NCBI RefSeq assembly: GCF_002812485.1
Contig: NZ_CP025003.1
Span: 2,170,001 to 2,234,000 of the forward strand
Length of the DNA: 64,000 bases
Direction of reading: 5' to 3'
Origin: Dickeya fangzhongdai
GTDB lineage: Bacteria > Pseudomonadota > Gammaproteobacteria > Enterobacterales > Enterobacteriaceae
The translations under genes were made by a program, and so were the position numbers. The first letter of the stretch is position 1. Each line of letters begins with the position of its first letter. The notes beneath the pieces are model-generated. The model was not told the DNA's origin. It did not search any database and saw only the letters and a list, made by a program, of their open reading frames with translations. Below are positions 1 to 9,630 of the stretch, piece by piece.

Positions 1-352
1 GGTTAACCGCTGGCAATGTGCGCTGACTGCTCAGCAGATGGGGCATTAATATAACCTTCATGAAAGGTGGGGCGCAAATCCATCATGAAAATGTTATAAC
101 GCACCGGACCTTATTAGATCGGCTAATTAACGTAAATAAACCAATGGGTAATTCGCGTGACGCCGGCAGATAACATCGGGGGCTAAACCATAAAAAAGAA
201 AATGCCCGTCGCTCTTGAACCTAACCGGCGTGAACGACGGGCTCCTCAATTCAGGGATATCAAAGAAAAGCAGTGGCATTTATTCAGACTTTACCTCTGG
301 AAAAAAGTTCTGCGTAATTCGAAAAAAAATTGACGTTGATTTACAAAGTGAC
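1..352. other. Intergenic region downstream of ybjL
   Basis: No open frame here resembles a protein. The only recognisable element is the ybjL terminator at 191-242. The first 190 bases are moderately AT-rich and may be the end or promoter region of a gene lying to the left of the window, which cannot be judged from here. Confidence 0.5.
191..242 (-). terminator. Intrinsic terminator of ybjL
   Basis: GCCCGTCG at 204-211 pairs with CGACGGGC at 235-242. Read on the minus strand the stem is followed by a T-rich stretch (complement of the A run at 192-202). It lies about 110 bases past the ybjL stop. Confidence 0.65.
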
Positions 353-2041
353 TCAGCCGGGCAGTTGCGGCCAGATAATCACAATCAACGACCCGGCCAG
401 CGTCAGCAATACGTTGGCGATGGCATAGGTACCGGCGTAGCCCAACGCCGGGATATTGCTGCGGGCGGCGTCACTGATGATCTCCATCGCCGGGGCGCAG
501 GTGCGCGCGCCCATAATGGCGCCGAACAGCAGCGCCCGGTTCATGCGCAGCACATAGGCGCCAAACAGAAAACAGATCACCACCGGCAACAGGCTGACGA
601 TCAGCCCGGATAGCACCATCTGGATGCCGATGTCGCCGAAGCTGTGGTTGATGGTGCTGCCGGCGCTGAGTCCGACGCCGGCCATGAAGACCATCAGGCC
701 GAACTCTTTTACCATATTCAGCGCGCCCTGCGGGATGTAACCGAACGTCGGGTGGTTGGCGCGCAGAAAACCGAGCATGATGCCGGAAAACAGCAAGCCT
801 GCCGCGTTGCCGATGCCGAAGGAGAAATTGCGGAACTGGAAGGTGATTAGCCCCACCATGATGCCGATGATGAAAAAGGCGCAGAAGGCCAGCAAGTCGG
901 TGACCTGGCTGTGAATGGAAATAAACCCGATGCGGTCAGCGATGCTTTTCACCCGACGGGCATCGCCGCTGACCTGCAAAACGTCCCCTTTGTTCAGCAC
1001 CACGGCGTCGTCGATCGGCATTTCAATCTGGCTGCGGACGATGCGGTTGAGGAAACAACCGTGGTCGGTGAGTTTCAACTGGCTCAGGCGCTTGCCCACG
1101 GCGTTGTGGTTTTTCACCACGATTTCCTCGGTCACGATCCGCATATCCAGCAGGTCGCGCTCAAACACTTCCTTGCCGTCGCGGAAATTGGGGTTGAGGC
1201 GGGCGTGAGCGTCCGGATACCCCACCAGCGCGATTTCATCGCCTAATTGCAGTACGGCGTCGCCATCCGGCGTCGCCAGAATGCCATTGCGACGGATGCG
1301 CTCAATGTAGCAACCGGTCTGACGATAAATGCCCAGTTCGCGCAGGTTTTTGCCGTCAGCCCAGGCCACCAGCTCCGGCCCGACCCGGTAGGCGCGAATG
1401 ATCGGCAGGTAGATCTTGCGCTGACTGTCGGCGTCCAGCCCACGTTCGCGGGCAATCTGCTGGGCGCTGGTCGGCAGGTCCTGATGTTGCAGTTTGGGCA
1501 GGTAACGGGCGCCGAAAATCAGGCTGACCAGACCGATCAGGTAGGTCAGCGCGTAGCCCAGACTCAGTTGCTCCTGCGTCATCGCTAACTGCGGCCCGAG
1601 GCTGATGGTGTTGCGCAGCGTATCCCCGGCACCCACCAGCACCGGCGTCGATGTCATCGCCCCCGCCAGCATGCCGGCGGTCAGGCCGATTCCCCAGCCG
1701 AATACCTTGCCCAGCACCAGAGCGATCAGCAATGCGCTGCTGACCATGACCAGTGCCAGCATCAGGTAATTTTTGCCGTCGCGAAAAAAAATCGAGAAGA
1801 AGTTGGGGCCGGCTTCCACGCCGACGCAGAAAATAAACAGCATAAAACCGAGGTTGAGCGCGTCGGTGTTGATGGCGAAATGCTGCTGCCCGAGCAACAG
1901 CGAAACCACCAGAACGCCAATGGAATTACCGAGTTGAACCGAACCGAGCCGCAATTTTCCCAGACAAAGACCTAAACAGAGAACCACGAACAGCAGCAGA
2001 ATGTAATTCCCGTTTAACAAATCAGCGACGTTTATATTCAT
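353..2041 (-). CDS. ybjL: YbjL family putative transporter (AAE family)
   Basis: This is a predicted inner-membrane transporter of the aspartate:alanine exchanger (AAE) family; its substrate is not established. The 562 residues match the family length (E. coli YbjL 561). The order is typical: an N-terminal membrane half (about 1-170), two soluble RCK_C/TrkA-C type domains (about 205-370), then a second membrane half homologous to the first (about 385-560), with GAMTSTP near residue 127 and GARTCAP near 515 as the matching substrate-loop motifs of the two halves. The gene stands alone, divergent from ybjM, with its own terminator. The ATG at 2039-2041 starts directly with a hydrophobic segment, as in the family. 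Confidence 0.93.
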   Translation of the reverse strand: MNINVADLLNGNYILLLFVVLCLGLCLGKLRLGSVQLGNSIGVLVVSLLLGQQHFAINTDALNLGFMLFIFCVGVEAGPNFFSIFFRDGKNYLMLALVMVSSALLIALVLGKVFGWGIGLTAGMLAGAMTSTPVLVGAGDTLRNTISLGPQLAMTQEQLSLGYALTYLIGLVSLIFGARYLPKLQHQDLPTSAQQIARERGLDADSQRKIYLPIIRAYRVGPELVAWADGKNLRELGIYRQTGCYIERIRRNGILATPDGDAVLQLGDEIALVGYPDAHARLNPNFRDGKEVFERDLLDMRIVTEEIVVKNHNAVGKRLSQLKLTDHGCFLNRIVRSQIEMPIDDAVVLNKGDVLQVSGDARRVKSIADRIGFISIHSQVTDLLAFCAFFIIGIMVGLITFQFRNFSFGIGNAAGLLFSGIMLGFLRANHPTFGYIPQGALNMVKEFGLMVFMAGVGLSAGSTINHSFGDIGIQMVLSGLIVSLLPVVICFLFGAYVLRMNRALLFGAIMGARTCAPAMEIISDAARSNIPALGYAGTYAIANVLLTLAGSLIVIIWPQLPG

Positions 2042-2386
2042 GGAATGTAACTTGTTGTTTACTGGTAAATTATTGATATAAAAAATAATTTAGACTAAAT
2101 TTACCCCATTGCAGGGGTTCCGGCCATGTCTGGACGACAACATGATGATAAGGAAGGCTTGGCTCCGTTATTCATTATCCGGCAATGCCCCGAAACAGCG
2201 GCGGCACCGTCTGGTATGGCAACGCCATTTTAGTGATTTCTCCAGCGGACAACCAGCTGATGATGCTGATAAATCATCTCATCGCTGGCTTTTCGTCCCA
2301 TCAGGGATACCTGCCGCGGCATGATTGCTGTGGGCGACGATCGTCGCTCGTCATGCGCGGCTTTAGTCTATTTCGGGGAGGCTCAC
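2042..2386. other. Divergent ybjL/ybjM intergenic region
   Basis: This 345-bp gap must hold the promoters of both divergent genes. The ybjL side (2042-2100) is AT-rich. A perfect 14-bp palindrome GCGACGATCGTCGC occupies 2334-2347, 40 bases before the ybjM start. No protein-like frame is convincing. Confidence 0.5.
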
Positions 2387-2761
2387 ATGACAGGCAACAA
2401 CAGAGGTTGGTTGGGCGTGGTCAGTTGTTTTGTCTTGTTTACGCTGGTGTTTCTAAGTCAGAAAATGCGAATTGTCGGCACGTCGCTGGAAGACGGTTTC
2501 CGGGGCGACCCCGGAATGTTGCTGTTTTTGCTGCCGGGGATGGTATCGAGCTATCTGTCGCGCAACCGGCGATTACATTATCCCCTGATGGGGGCGTTGG
2601 TGGCGATGCCGATCTGCCTGCTGGTGCTGCAACTGTGGCAGTTTTCCAGCCTGTCGTTCTGGCAGGAGCTGGCTTATGTCAGCAGTGCGGTATTCTGGTG
2701 CCTGATGGGAGGGCTGGTGTTCCTGTTTTTGCGAGCGGTCAGCCGACACTATTTCCACTAA
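2387..2761 (+). CDS. ybjM: YbjM inner-membrane protein, function unknown
   Basis: A 124-residue membrane protein of unknown function, similar to E. coli YbjM (125 residues). Four hydrophobic segments are visible (about 8-24, 44-58, 66-84 and 93-114), and the motif SFWQELA followed by SAVFWC is the conserved family signature. The start ATG at 2387 was chosen because GGGGAG at 2375-2380 precedes it at good spacing; an upstream in-frame ATG at 2321 would add 22 residues unlike the family. It is convergent with grxA. Confidence 0.85.
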   Translation: MTGNNRGWLGVVSCFVLFTLVFLSQKMRIVGTSLEDGFRGDPGMLLFLLPGMVSSYLSRNRRLHYPLMGALVAMPICLLVLQLWQFSSLSFWQELAYVSSAVFWCLMGGLVFLFLRAVSRHYFH

Positions 2762-2854
2762 AGCTGTTTCAGTCGGAGAGGTTTTCGTTAGTGGTTCGTT
2801 GCCCAACGCCATAGATAGCCGTGAGGCGACGTGCTCATCTCGTATGGCAGAAAA

Positions 2855-2883
2855 ACAAAAAGGCGCCGCTGGCGCCTTTTTTT
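2855..2883 (-). terminator. Bidirectional terminator between ybjM and grxA
   Basis: AAAAGGCGCC-GCT-GGCGCCTTTTTTT forms a stem with U tracts in both directions, placed between the convergent genes ybjM and grxA; it can end both transcripts. Confidence 0.85.
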
Positions 2884-2897
2884 GCCGGTAACCGGGA

Positions 2898-3155
2898 TTA
2901 CTGGAACAGGTTTTCTCTGGCGTAGGCTTCGAAGTCGGTGCAGCCGCCAATGTGTTTTTCATCCAGGAAAATCTGCGGAACGGTTTCCACCGGTTTACCT
3001 ACCGTTTTGGACAAGTCGGCCTTGGTGATGCCTTCCGCGTGAATGTCGACGTAACGGTAATTGAAATCGTCACGCTCTTCGGTCAGTTTCTCAGCCAACT
3101 CTTTGGCGCGAACACAATAAGGACAGCCGGGGCGACCGAAAATAACAGCGTACAT
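2898..3155 (-). CDS. grxA: Glutaredoxin 1
   Basis: A cytoplasmic glutathione-dependent dithiol oxidoreductase that reduces ribonucleotide reductase and glutathionylated proteins. The 85 residues equal E. coli Grx1 in length. The redox motif CPYC is at residues 11-14, the cis-proline TVP at 58-60 and the glutathione-binding GG at 70-71. One difference from E. coli is a third cysteine (C72, where E. coli has Tyr). The ATG is preceded by AAGGAG on the minus strand. In E. coli grxA is OxyR-controlled; I did not identify an OxyR site with confidence. Confidence 0.95.
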   Translation of the reverse strand: MYAVIFGRPGCPYCVRAKELAEKLTEERDDFNYRYVDIHAEGITKADLSKTVGKPVETVPQIFLDEKHIGGCTDFEAYARENLFQ

Positions 3156-3232
3156 GTGAACTCCTTACGTTCTAATTTTGTCTGGGTTTCCCTGTAATCA
3201 GGGAGATACCCAGGTTGTAAACGGTTTCTAGT

Positions 3233-3272
3233 CAACCGCGTTACTATTTAGTGTAGCCAACTGCGTTACTAT
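3233..3272. repeat. Two near-identical 15-bp direct repeats
   Basis: CAACCGCGTTACTAT (3233-3247) and CAACTGCGTTACTAT (3258-3272) differ at one base and are spaced 25 bp start to start. They lie about 80-120 bp upstream of the grxA start, so they may be paired operator sites or a chance duplication. Confidence 0.6.
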
Positions 3273-3379
3273 GCCTGCAATCAGGGTCGATCTGAAGTAG
3301 TCATTGCCTGTCATAACGATTAGCGTCATCTATTGCAACCGTGTGCGACGCCAGATATAGCCTAAAATCGCCGGTGGCA

Positions 3380-3408
3380 TTGGTCTGTCTGACGGTCTGA
3401 CATATACT
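3380..3408 (+). promoter_or_regulatory. Candidate sigma-70 promoter for nfsA
   Basis: TTGGTC (3380-3385), a 17-base spacer and TATACT (3403-3408). If used it would give an untranslated leader of about 245 bases before nfsA. Confidence 0.3.
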
Positions 3409-3658
3409 TGCCACTTAATACCGAAAGGTAGGTTGCATCCAGGTTGCTCCTGTTCATGAGGCGTGACGGCTGCGGCGAACCAGCCCCAGCTTGTCGGCGC
3501 GAAATCAGTGCAGGACGCCGCGGAATGGTCGTTTTATCAACAGAACGGCGACGCCGGATGGCAGCACGCCGGGTACCGCGCTTGTCTGCCTGTGTTTCGC
3601 GCCGGAAAGCGCAGCCGGCGTTGTGTCATCTCAACATTGTGTTTCAGGGATATTCAAC

Positions 3659-4381
3659 GTGACGCCAACCATTTCACTGTTACGCCAGCACCGCTCCATC
3701 CGATCGTTTACCGACCAGCCGCTCAGCGATGAGCAGCGCAATGCCATCATCGCCGCTGCACAGAGTGCGTCCACCTCCAGTTTCCTGCAATGCAGTTCGA
3801 TTATTCGCATTACCGATCCCACATTACGCTCGCATCTGGTGCATCTGACCGGCGAACAGCCTTGGGTCGGACAGGCGGCGGAGTTCTGGGTGTTCTGCGC
3901 CGATTTTCATCGTCATCAGCAGATTTATCCGCAAGCTGAATTGGGGCTGGCGGAACAGTTGTTGCTCGGCTGCGTCGATACCGCGCTGATGGGGCAGAAT
4001 GCGCTGGTGGCGGCCGAATCGCTGGGATTGGGCGGCGTCTTCATTGGCGGCGTGCGCAACCAGATCGCCGAAGTAACCCGGTTGCTGGCGTTGCCGCAAC
4101 AGGTATTGCCGCTGTTTGGGCTGTGTCTGGGGTATCCGGCCGCGCAGCCTGATCTCAAGCCGCGTCTGCCGGCGGCGCTGGTGGTGCATGAGAACCGCTA
4201 TCAGCCGCTGGATCACGCCGTGCTGGCGGAATATGACCAGCATATCGTCGAGTATTATCGCCACCGCGACAGCAATCAGCGTATGGAAAGCTGGAGCGAC
4301 CAAATCCGACGCACCCTGAGCAAGGAACGTCGTCCGTTCATGCTGGACTACCTGCGACAGCAGGGCTGGGCCACCCGATAG
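3659..4381 (+). CDS. nfsA: Oxygen-insensitive NADPH nitroreductase
   Basis: An FMN flavoprotein that reduces nitroaromatics and quinones with NADPH. The chosen GTG at 3659 gives 240 residues, the same as E. coli NfsA, and restores the family N-terminus (TPTISLLRQHRSIR). AGGGA at 3646-3650 gives an 8-base spacing. The body shows the family features SSSIIRI-type segment near 42-50, AEFWVFCADF, and RPFMLDYLRQQGWATR at the C-terminus. A longer frame from 3491 exists but its extra 56 residues look non-coding. rimK follows 12 bases later, as in E. coli. Confidence 0.95.
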   Translation: MTPTISLLRQHRSIRSFTDQPLSDEQRNAIIAAAQSASTSSFLQCSSIIRITDPTLRSHLVHLTGEQPWVGQAAEFWVFCADFHRHQQIYPQAELGLAEQLLLGCVDTALMGQNALVAAESLGLGGVFIGGVRNQIAEVTRLLALPQQVLPLFGLCLGYPAAQPDLKPRLPAALVVHENRYQPLDHAVLAEYDQHIVEYYRHRDSNQRMESWSDQIRRTLSKERRPFMLDYLRQQGWATR

Positions 4382-4393
4382 CACCGGAGCGCT

Positions 4394-5296
4394 ATGAAAA
4401 TCGCCATTCTGTCGCAGGACGGTTCTCTCTATTCCTGCAAGCGGCTATGCGAAGCGGCGGAGGAGCGGCAGCACAGCATTGAGGTGATCAATCCGCTGTC
4501 GTGCTATATGAACATTAACTCGGCCGCGCCGTCCGTTCATTATCGGGGGCGCCAACTGGACCATTATGACGCGGTGATTCCGCGTATCGGCGCAGCGATT
4601 ACCTTTTACGGTACGGCCGTGTTGCGCCAGTTTGAGATGCTGGGCAGCGTCGTGCTGAATAACGCCATGTCGGTGATTCGCGCCCGCGACAAACTGCATT
4701 CGCTGCAATTGCTGGCCCGTCAGGGCATCGATTTGCCGATTACCGGCTTTGCGCACTCGCCGGACGATACCGCTGACCTGATCAAGATGGTCGGCGGCGC
4801 GCCGCTGGTGGTGAAACTGGTGGAGGGCACGCAGGGAATCGGGGTGGTGCTGGCGGAAACCCATCAGGCGGCGGAAAGCGTCATTGATGCCTTTCGTGGC
4901 CTCAACGCCCACATTCTGGTACAGGAATATGTCCGTGAAGCTCATGGCAAGGATATTCGCTGTCTGGTGGTCGGCGAACGGGTAGTGGCGGCGATCGAAC
5001 GACAGGCCAAACCGGGTGATTTTCGCTCCAACCTGCATCGGGGCGGGTCAGCCAGCCGGGTGCGGATCACGCCGCAGGAGCGCGCAATTGCGGTCAAGGC
5101 CGCAAAAACATTAGGACTCAATGTGGCGGGTGTTGATATACTGCGGTCGGCGCGCGGGCCTCTGGTCATGGAGGTCAACGCTTCGCCCGGACTGGAAGGG
5201 ATTGAAACCGCCACCGGGCTGGATATCGCAGGGATGATGATCGAATACATTGAACACCACCACCGTGCGACATCCCGTTCAGTCAGGGCAGGGTGA
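4394..5296 (+). CDS. rimK: Ribosomal protein S6 glutamate ligase RimK
   Basis: An ATP-grasp ligase that adds glutamate residues to the C-terminus of ribosomal protein S6. The 300 residues equal E. coli RimK. The ATP-grasp fold is recognisable by [18 protein letters not shown] (about 134-151) and by the metal-binding end [13 protein letters not shown] near residue 258. It is 12 bases after nfsA and likely cotranscribed with it. Confidence 0.95.
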   Translation: MKIAILSQDGSLYSCKRLCEAAEERQHSIEVINPLSCYMNINSAAPSVHYRGRQLDHYDAVIPRIGAAITFYGTAVLRQFEMLGSVVLNNAMSVIRARDKLHSLQLLARQGIDLPITGFAHSPDDTADLIKMVGGAPLVVKLVEGTQGIGVVLAETHQAAESVIDAFRGLNAHILVQEYVREAHGKDIRCLVVGERVVAAIERQAKPGDFRSNLHRGGSASRVRITPQERAIAVKAAKTLGLNVAGVDILRSARGPLVMEVNASPGLEGIETATGLDIAGMMIEYIEHHHRATSRSVRAG

Positions 5297-5425
5297 ATGC
5301 CCGGCGCGGACGCAGTCTTTTGGGCGCGCCGTCGTGGTCAGTCAGCGAGGATTGGCCCTCTATTCCTGGGTTAGGCATTGCGTAGGTCAGGGTTTTTTAT
5401 CATCCATGAAATATGAGGCGGTCAG

Positions 5426-5905
5426 ATGGATTCAATCATCGTCCCTGATTTGAATTTGCTTCGGCGGTGGCTGGATCAACTGGGCATCATTTACTTCGAG
5501 TGCGACTCCTGTCAGGCCTTGCATCTGCCGCACATGCAGAATTTTGACGGCGTGTTCGACGCCAAGGTCGATATGGCCGACAGCGTCATCCTGTTCTCCG
5601 CGCTGGCGGAAGTGAAACCGACCGCCTTGATTCCGCTGGTGGGCAATCTAAGCCAGATCAACGCCAGTTCATTAACCGCCAAGGCGTTTCTCGATATTCA
5701 GGACGACAACCTGCCTAAATTGATCGTCTGCCAGACATTCAGCGCCGGCGCCGGCATCACGCTGGAACAGTTCCGCCATTTCATGCAGCAGGCTGAGGAG
5801 CAGATCTCCATGGTGATCATGGAAGCCAGCGCCAATAATCTGCTGTTTTTGGGAGATGAGGAAGAGAGCCCTGCTGAGCGTTTTAATACCTCAAGCCTGC
5901 ACTGA
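5426..5905 (+). CDS. ybjN: YbjN family protein
   Basis: A 159-residue cytoplasmic protein close to E. coli YbjN (158), which has been linked genetically to motility, exopolysaccharide and stress phenotypes; no biochemical activity is known. Recognisable family segments are FFECDxCQALHLPHMQNFDG-like (about 19-37) and AKAFLDIQDDNLPKL. The ATG at 5426 has GAGGCGG upstream. The last residues vary in the family. A terminator follows at 5953. Confidence 0.92.
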   Translation: MDSIIVPDLNLLRRWLDQLGIIYFECDSCQALHLPHMQNFDGVFDAKVDMADSVILFSALAEVKPTALIPLVGNLSQINASSLTAKAFLDIQDDNLPKLIVCQTFSAGAGITLEQFRHFMQQAEEQISMVIMEASANNLLFLGDEEESPAERFNTSSLH

Positions 5906-6289
5906 TCGCGTTATGTATCAATAGCCGACCATCAGCTTTTCTTATTTTTGCGAACCGCATTTAATGCGGTTTTTTACTGTCTAAGCCAGATGTTTTTCTG
6001 CGTTTATCGTTTCAGGACGCAGCACATAGATAAATTGTGAATAAATAATCGATAAAACCTGTTTTTTGTGTTCCGGTATGGTACGGGCGTAACAGTGCGG
6101 TTATGCTTTATTTCTGTATGGTTCAGGTAATAACGTCGCGGTTGGTTGTGTGTTAACGATGAAAAAAGCGGGTGCATAGCCATTCATCGCGCCGTCATTC
6201 TGAGCCCGGAGAAACAAAGAGCGGTGTTGTTTCCGGGCACCGTACATTCACCCCCCTATATTTACCCCCTGGTATGGAGGAAGGAACGG
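5906..6289. other. ybjN/potF intergenic region
   Basis: Contains the ybjN terminator (5953-5975), then about 310 bases of AT-rich DNA that must carry the potF promoter. A frame upstream and in phase with potF (from 6146) is not supported as coding: the potF signal peptide starts at 6290. Confidence 0.55.
5953..5975 (+). terminator. Intrinsic terminator of ybjN
   Basis: AACCGCAT-TTA-ATGCGGTT followed by TTTT; placed 48 bases after the ybjN stop. Confidence 0.85.
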
Positions 6290-7399
6290 ATGTTCACCCA
6301 ACGTAAAAAATGGCTTTCGGGTGTTTTAGCCGGCTTAATGATGGCCGCGTCCGTCACCGCATCTGCGGAAGAGAAAACGCTGCACGTCTATAACTGGTCT
6401 GATTATATCGCGCCGGACACGCTGGAGAATTTCCAGAAAGAGAGCGGTATTAAAGTAGTGTATGACGTGTTTGACTCCAACGAAGTGCTGGAAGGCAAAC
6501 TGATGGCCGGCAGCACGGGGTTCGACCTGGTGGTGCCTTCCGCCAGCTTCCTGGGGCGCCAGATCAGTGCCGGTGTCTTCCAGCCGCTGGATAAGAGCAA
6601 GCTGCCGAACTACAAAAATCTTGATCCCGAGCTGATGAAGCTGATCGAGGAACACGATCCGGGCCATAAATATGCGGTGCCGTATCTGTGGGCCACCACC
6701 GGTATTGGCTACAACGTGGATAAGGTAAAAGCGGTACTGGGCAAAGATGCGCCGGTCAACAGCTGGGATCTGGTGCTGAAACCGGAAAACCTGGAAAAGC
6801 TGAAGAGCTGCGGCGTTTCCTTCCTCGACGCGCCGGCTGAAATTTATGCCACGGTGCTCAACTACCAGGGTAAAAACCCGAACAGCACCAATGAGTCCGA
6901 TTACACCAAAGACGCGACCGACCTGCTGTTGAAACTGCGTCCGAGCGTGCGTTATTTCCACTCGTCCCAGTACATCAACGATCTGGCGAATGGCGATATT
7001 TGCGTGGCTATCGGCTGGGCCGGCGACGTCATGCAGGCGGCCAACCGGGCGAAAGAAGCGAAAAACGGCGTGAACATCAGCTACAGCATTCCGAAGGAAG
7101 GGGCGCTGGCGTTCTTTGACGTGTTCGCGATTCCGAAAGACGCCAAAAACCTGGATTCAGCCTATCAGTTCCTCAACTATCTGCTGAAACCGGAAGTGAT
7201 TGCCAACGTCAGTAACCATGTGTATTACGCCAACCCTAACAAGGAAGCGACCGCGCTGGTGAAAGACGACGTGCGTAACAACCCGAACATTTATCCGCCT
7301 GCGGATATTCGTGCCAAGCTGTTTACGCTCAAGGTACAGTCACCGAAAATCGATCGCGTGATTACGCGTTCGTGGACCAAGGTGAAAAGCGGGAAATAA
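6290..7399 (+). CDS. potF: Putrescine ABC transporter, periplasmic binding protein PotF
   Basis: The periplasmic putrescine receptor of the PotFGHI importer. From ATG 6290 (GGAGGAAGG at 6276-6284) it has 369 residues against 370 in E. coli. A classical signal peptide runs to about residue 26 (ending ASVTASA). The mature start [11 protein letters not shown] is the polyamine-binding family signature, and the pocket segments [11 protein letters not shown] and [11 protein letters not shown] are present. It is separated from potG by 123 bases with a hairpin, which would allow the binding protein to be made in excess. Confidence 0.96.
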   Translation: MFTQRKKWLSGVLAGLMMAASVTASAEEKTLHVYNWSDYIAPDTLENFQKESGIKVVYDVFDSNEVLEGKLMAGSTGFDLVVPSASFLGRQISAGVFQPLDKSKLPNYKNLDPELMKLIEEHDPGHKYAVPYLWATTGIGYNVDKVKAVLGKDAPVNSWDLVLKPENLEKLKSCGVSFLDAPAEIYATVLNYQGKNPNSTNESDYTKDATDLLLKLRPSVRYFHSSQYINDLANGDICVAIGWAGDVMQAANRAKEAKNGVNISYSIPKEGALAFFDVFAIPKDAKNLDSAYQFLNYLLKPEVIANVSNHVYYANPNKEATALVKDDVRNNPNIYPPADIRAKLFTLKVQSPKIDRVITRSWTKVKSGK

Positions 7400-7425
7400 C
7401 CGCCACCCTTGATTCCACTTCATGC

Positions 7426-7450
7426 AACAGGCGGCTCAACCCCGCCTGTT
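7426..7450 (+). terminator. Intra-operon hairpin between potF and potG
   Basis: AACAGGCGG (7426-7434) pairs with CCGCCTGTT (7442-7450), followed by TGTGCTATTT. It has a weak U tract, so it is more likely a partial terminator or a 3' stabiliser of the potF message. Confidence 0.6.
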
Positions 7451-7522
7451 TGTGCTATTTGTATTTGTGTCGCAGTCATGTGGCTGCGACTTTGTTCTGC
7501 TTCTGCCGGAGAGCAATATTAA

Positions 7523-8656
7523 GTGAACGAAGCGATTCCCCGCCCCCAGCCCAAACCTCAGAAAGCGGCCACGCCGTTGCTGGAAGTGCGCAACCTGACG
7601 AAATCCTATGACGGCCAGTTCGCGGTTGATGATGTCAGCCTGACCATCTATAAAGGCGAGATTTTTGCCCTGCTGGGCGCCTCGGGGTGTGGTAAATCCA
7701 CGCTGCTGCGTATGCTGGCGGGTTTTGAACAGCCTACCCAGGGGCAGATTGTGCTGGACGGGCAGGACCTGTCTCTGGTGCCGCCTTACCAGCGCCCGAT
7801 CAATATGATGTTTCAGTCTTACGCGCTGTTCCCGCACATGACGGTGGAGAAGAATATCGCCTTTGGCCTGAAACAGGACAAGCTGTCGCGCGGCGAAATC
7901 AAAGATCGCGTGGAAGAGATGCTGACGCTGGTGCACATGCAGGAATTTGCCGGACGCAAACCGCATCAGCTTTCCGGCGGGCAGCGTCAACGCGTGGCGC
8001 TGGCGCGCAGTCTGGCCAAGCGTCCCAAACTGCTGCTGCTGGACGAACCGATGGGCGCGCTGGATAAAAAACTGCGTGACCGTATGCAACTGGAAGTGGT
8101 CGACATTCTGGAGCGGGTAGGGGTGACCTGCGTGATGGTGACGCACGATCAGGAAGAAGCCATGACCATGGCGGGCCGTATCGCCATCATGAACCGCGGT
8201 AAATTCGTGCAGATTGGCGAGCCGGAAGAGATCTACGAAAACCCGAACAGCCGGTTTAGCGCCGAGTTCATCGGGTCGGTCAATATGTTCGAAGGATTGC
8301 TGAAAGAGCGCCAGGACGATGCGCTGATTGTGCAGAGTCCGGGGCTGGTGCATCCGCTGAAGGTCAACTCCGATGTCTCGGTGGTGGATGGCGTGCCGGT
8401 GTACATCGCGCTGCGTCCGGAAAAAATCATGCTGTGCGACGAGGTGCCGGCCGACGGCTGCAACTTCGCCGTGGGCGAAGTGGTGCACATCGCTTATCTG
8501 GGCGATCTCTCTATTTACCATGTCCGGCTGAACAGCGGTCAGATCATCAGCGCCCAGTTACAAAACGCCGACCGGTTCCGCAAAGGCTCGCCGACCTGGG
8601 GGGATGAAGTCCGCCTGTGTTGGGATGCGGACAGCTGTGTGGTGTTGACGGTATAA
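7523..8656 (+). CDS. potG: Putrescine ABC transporter, ATPase PotG
   Basis: The ATP-hydrolysing subunit of the putrescine importer. 377 residues, as in E. coli. Walker A GASGCGKST is at 52-60, the signature LSGGQRQRV at 150-158, Walker B LLLLDEP at 170-176, the H-loop THDQEEAMTM follows, and the C-terminal third is the TOBE regulatory domain. The start is GTG at 7523 with GGAGAG nine bases upstream; it restores the E. coli-like MNEAIPRPQ start. potH begins 14 bases downstream. Confidence 0.96.
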   Translation: MNEAIPRPQPKPQKAATPLLEVRNLTKSYDGQFAVDDVSLTIYKGEIFALLGASGCGKSTLLRMLAGFEQPTQGQIVLDGQDLSLVPPYQRPINMMFQSYALFPHMTVEKNIAFGLKQDKLSRGEIKDRVEEMLTLVHMQEFAGRKPHQLSGGQRQRVALARSLAKRPKLLLLDEPMGALDKKLRDRMQLEVVDILERVGVTCVMVTHDQEEAMTMAGRIAIMNRGKFVQIGEPEEIYENPNSRFSAEFIGSVNMFEGLLKERQDDALIVQSPGLVHPLKVNSDVSVVDGVPVYIALRPEKIMLCDEVPADGCNFAVGEVVHIAYLGDLSIYHVRLNSGQIISAQLQNADRFRKGSPTWGDEVRLCWDADSCVVLTV

Positions 8657-8670
8657 CGGGGGAAGACGCA

Positions 8671-9630
8671 ATGGCGATGTTATCTGAACAACATGAACCG
8701 CCGGGCCAGCCGATGAGCCCGTTGCGCGCCACGCTGGCGCGGCTGCGTATGGCGCATGGCCGCAAGCTGGTGATCGCGCTGCCGTATCTGTGGTTATTGT
8801 GCCTGTTTATGCTGCCGTTCCTGATCGTATTCAAGATCAGCTTCGCGGAAATGGCGCGTACCGTACCGCCTTATACCGATCTGCTGGAGTGGGCGGAGAA
8901 CCGGCTGCAAATCAGCCTGAATATCGGCAACTACCTGCAACTGCTGTCCGACCCGTTGTATATCGACGCTTACCTGCAGTCGCTGAAAGTGGCGGCGATT
9001 TCCACCTTGTGCTGTCTGGTGGTGGGGTATCCGATGGCCTGGGCGGTGGCGCACAGCAAGTCGTCTACCCGCAACATTCTGTTGCTGCTGGTGATCCTGC
9101 CGTCATGGACGTCGTTCCTGATCCGCGTGTACGCCTGGATGGGCATTCTGAAAGATAACGGTATCCTGAATAATTTCCTGCTCTGGCTGGGCGTTATCGA
9201 TCAGCCGCTGGTGATTCTGCATACCAATCTGGCGGTGTATATCGGCGTGGTCTATTCCTATTTGCCGTTCATGGTGCTGCCGATTTATACCGCGCTGACC
9301 CGCCTCGATTATTCGCTGGTGGAAGCGTCGCTGGATTTGGGCGCGCGCCCGGTAAGAACCTTCTTCAGCGTTATTGTGCCGCTCACTAAAGGCGGCATCA
9401 TCGCCGGGTCGATGCTGGTGTTTATTCCCACCGTCGGCGAGTACGTGATTCCTGAGCTGCTGGGTGGGCCGGATAGCATCATGATCGGTCGTATCCTGTG
9501 GCAGGAATTCTTCAATAACCGCGACTGGCCGGTGGCGTCGGCGGTGGCGATGGTAATGCTGTTCCTGCTGATTGTTCCGATCATCTGGTTCCATAAACAT
9601 CAGAATAAAGCCGCGGAGGATCAGGCATGA
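8671..9630 (+). CDS. potH: Putrescine ABC transporter, permease PotH
   Basis: One of two membrane subunits of the importer. 319 residues from ATG 8671 (GGGGGA at 8658-8663), against 317 in E. coli; an in-phase frame from 8617 would overlap potG and is not used. Six membrane segments, the first at about 35-60. The EAA loop that docks on PotG is visible as EASLDLGARPVRTFFSVIVPL. The stop overlaps the potI start (ATGA). Confidence 0.95.
   Translation: MAMLSEQHEPPGQPMSPLRATLARLRMAHGRKLVIALPYLWLLCLFMLPFLIVFKISFAEMARTVPPYTDLLEWAENRLQISLNIGNYLQLLSDPLYIDAYLQSLKVAAISTLCCLVVGYPMAWAVAHSKSSTRNILLLLVILPSWTSFLIRVYAWMGILKDNGILNNFLLWLGVIDQPLVILHTNLAVYIGVVYSYLPFMVLPIYTALTRLDYSLVEASLDLGARPVRTFFSVIVPLTKGGIIAGSMLVFIPTVGEYVIPELLGGPDSIMIGRILWQEFFNNRDWPVASAVAMVMLFLLIVPIIWFHKHQNKAAEDQA

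Larger units (their letters stand above)
3156..3658. other. grxA/nfsA intergenic gap lacking ybjC
   Basis: The divergent promoters of grxA and nfsA lie here. E. coli has the small gene ybjC just before nfsA; no frame in this gap resembles it. The gap contains a 15-bp direct repeat (3233-3272) and a promoter-like pair (3380-3408). Overlapping frames at 3444-3730 are arginine-rich and look non-coding. Confidence 0.55.

Noticed and set aside
3444..3732. Overlapping small frames upstream of nfsA, considered as a possible ybjC
   Set aside because: The products are Arg/Cys-rich without membrane segments, unlike YbjC, and lack ribosome-binding sites.
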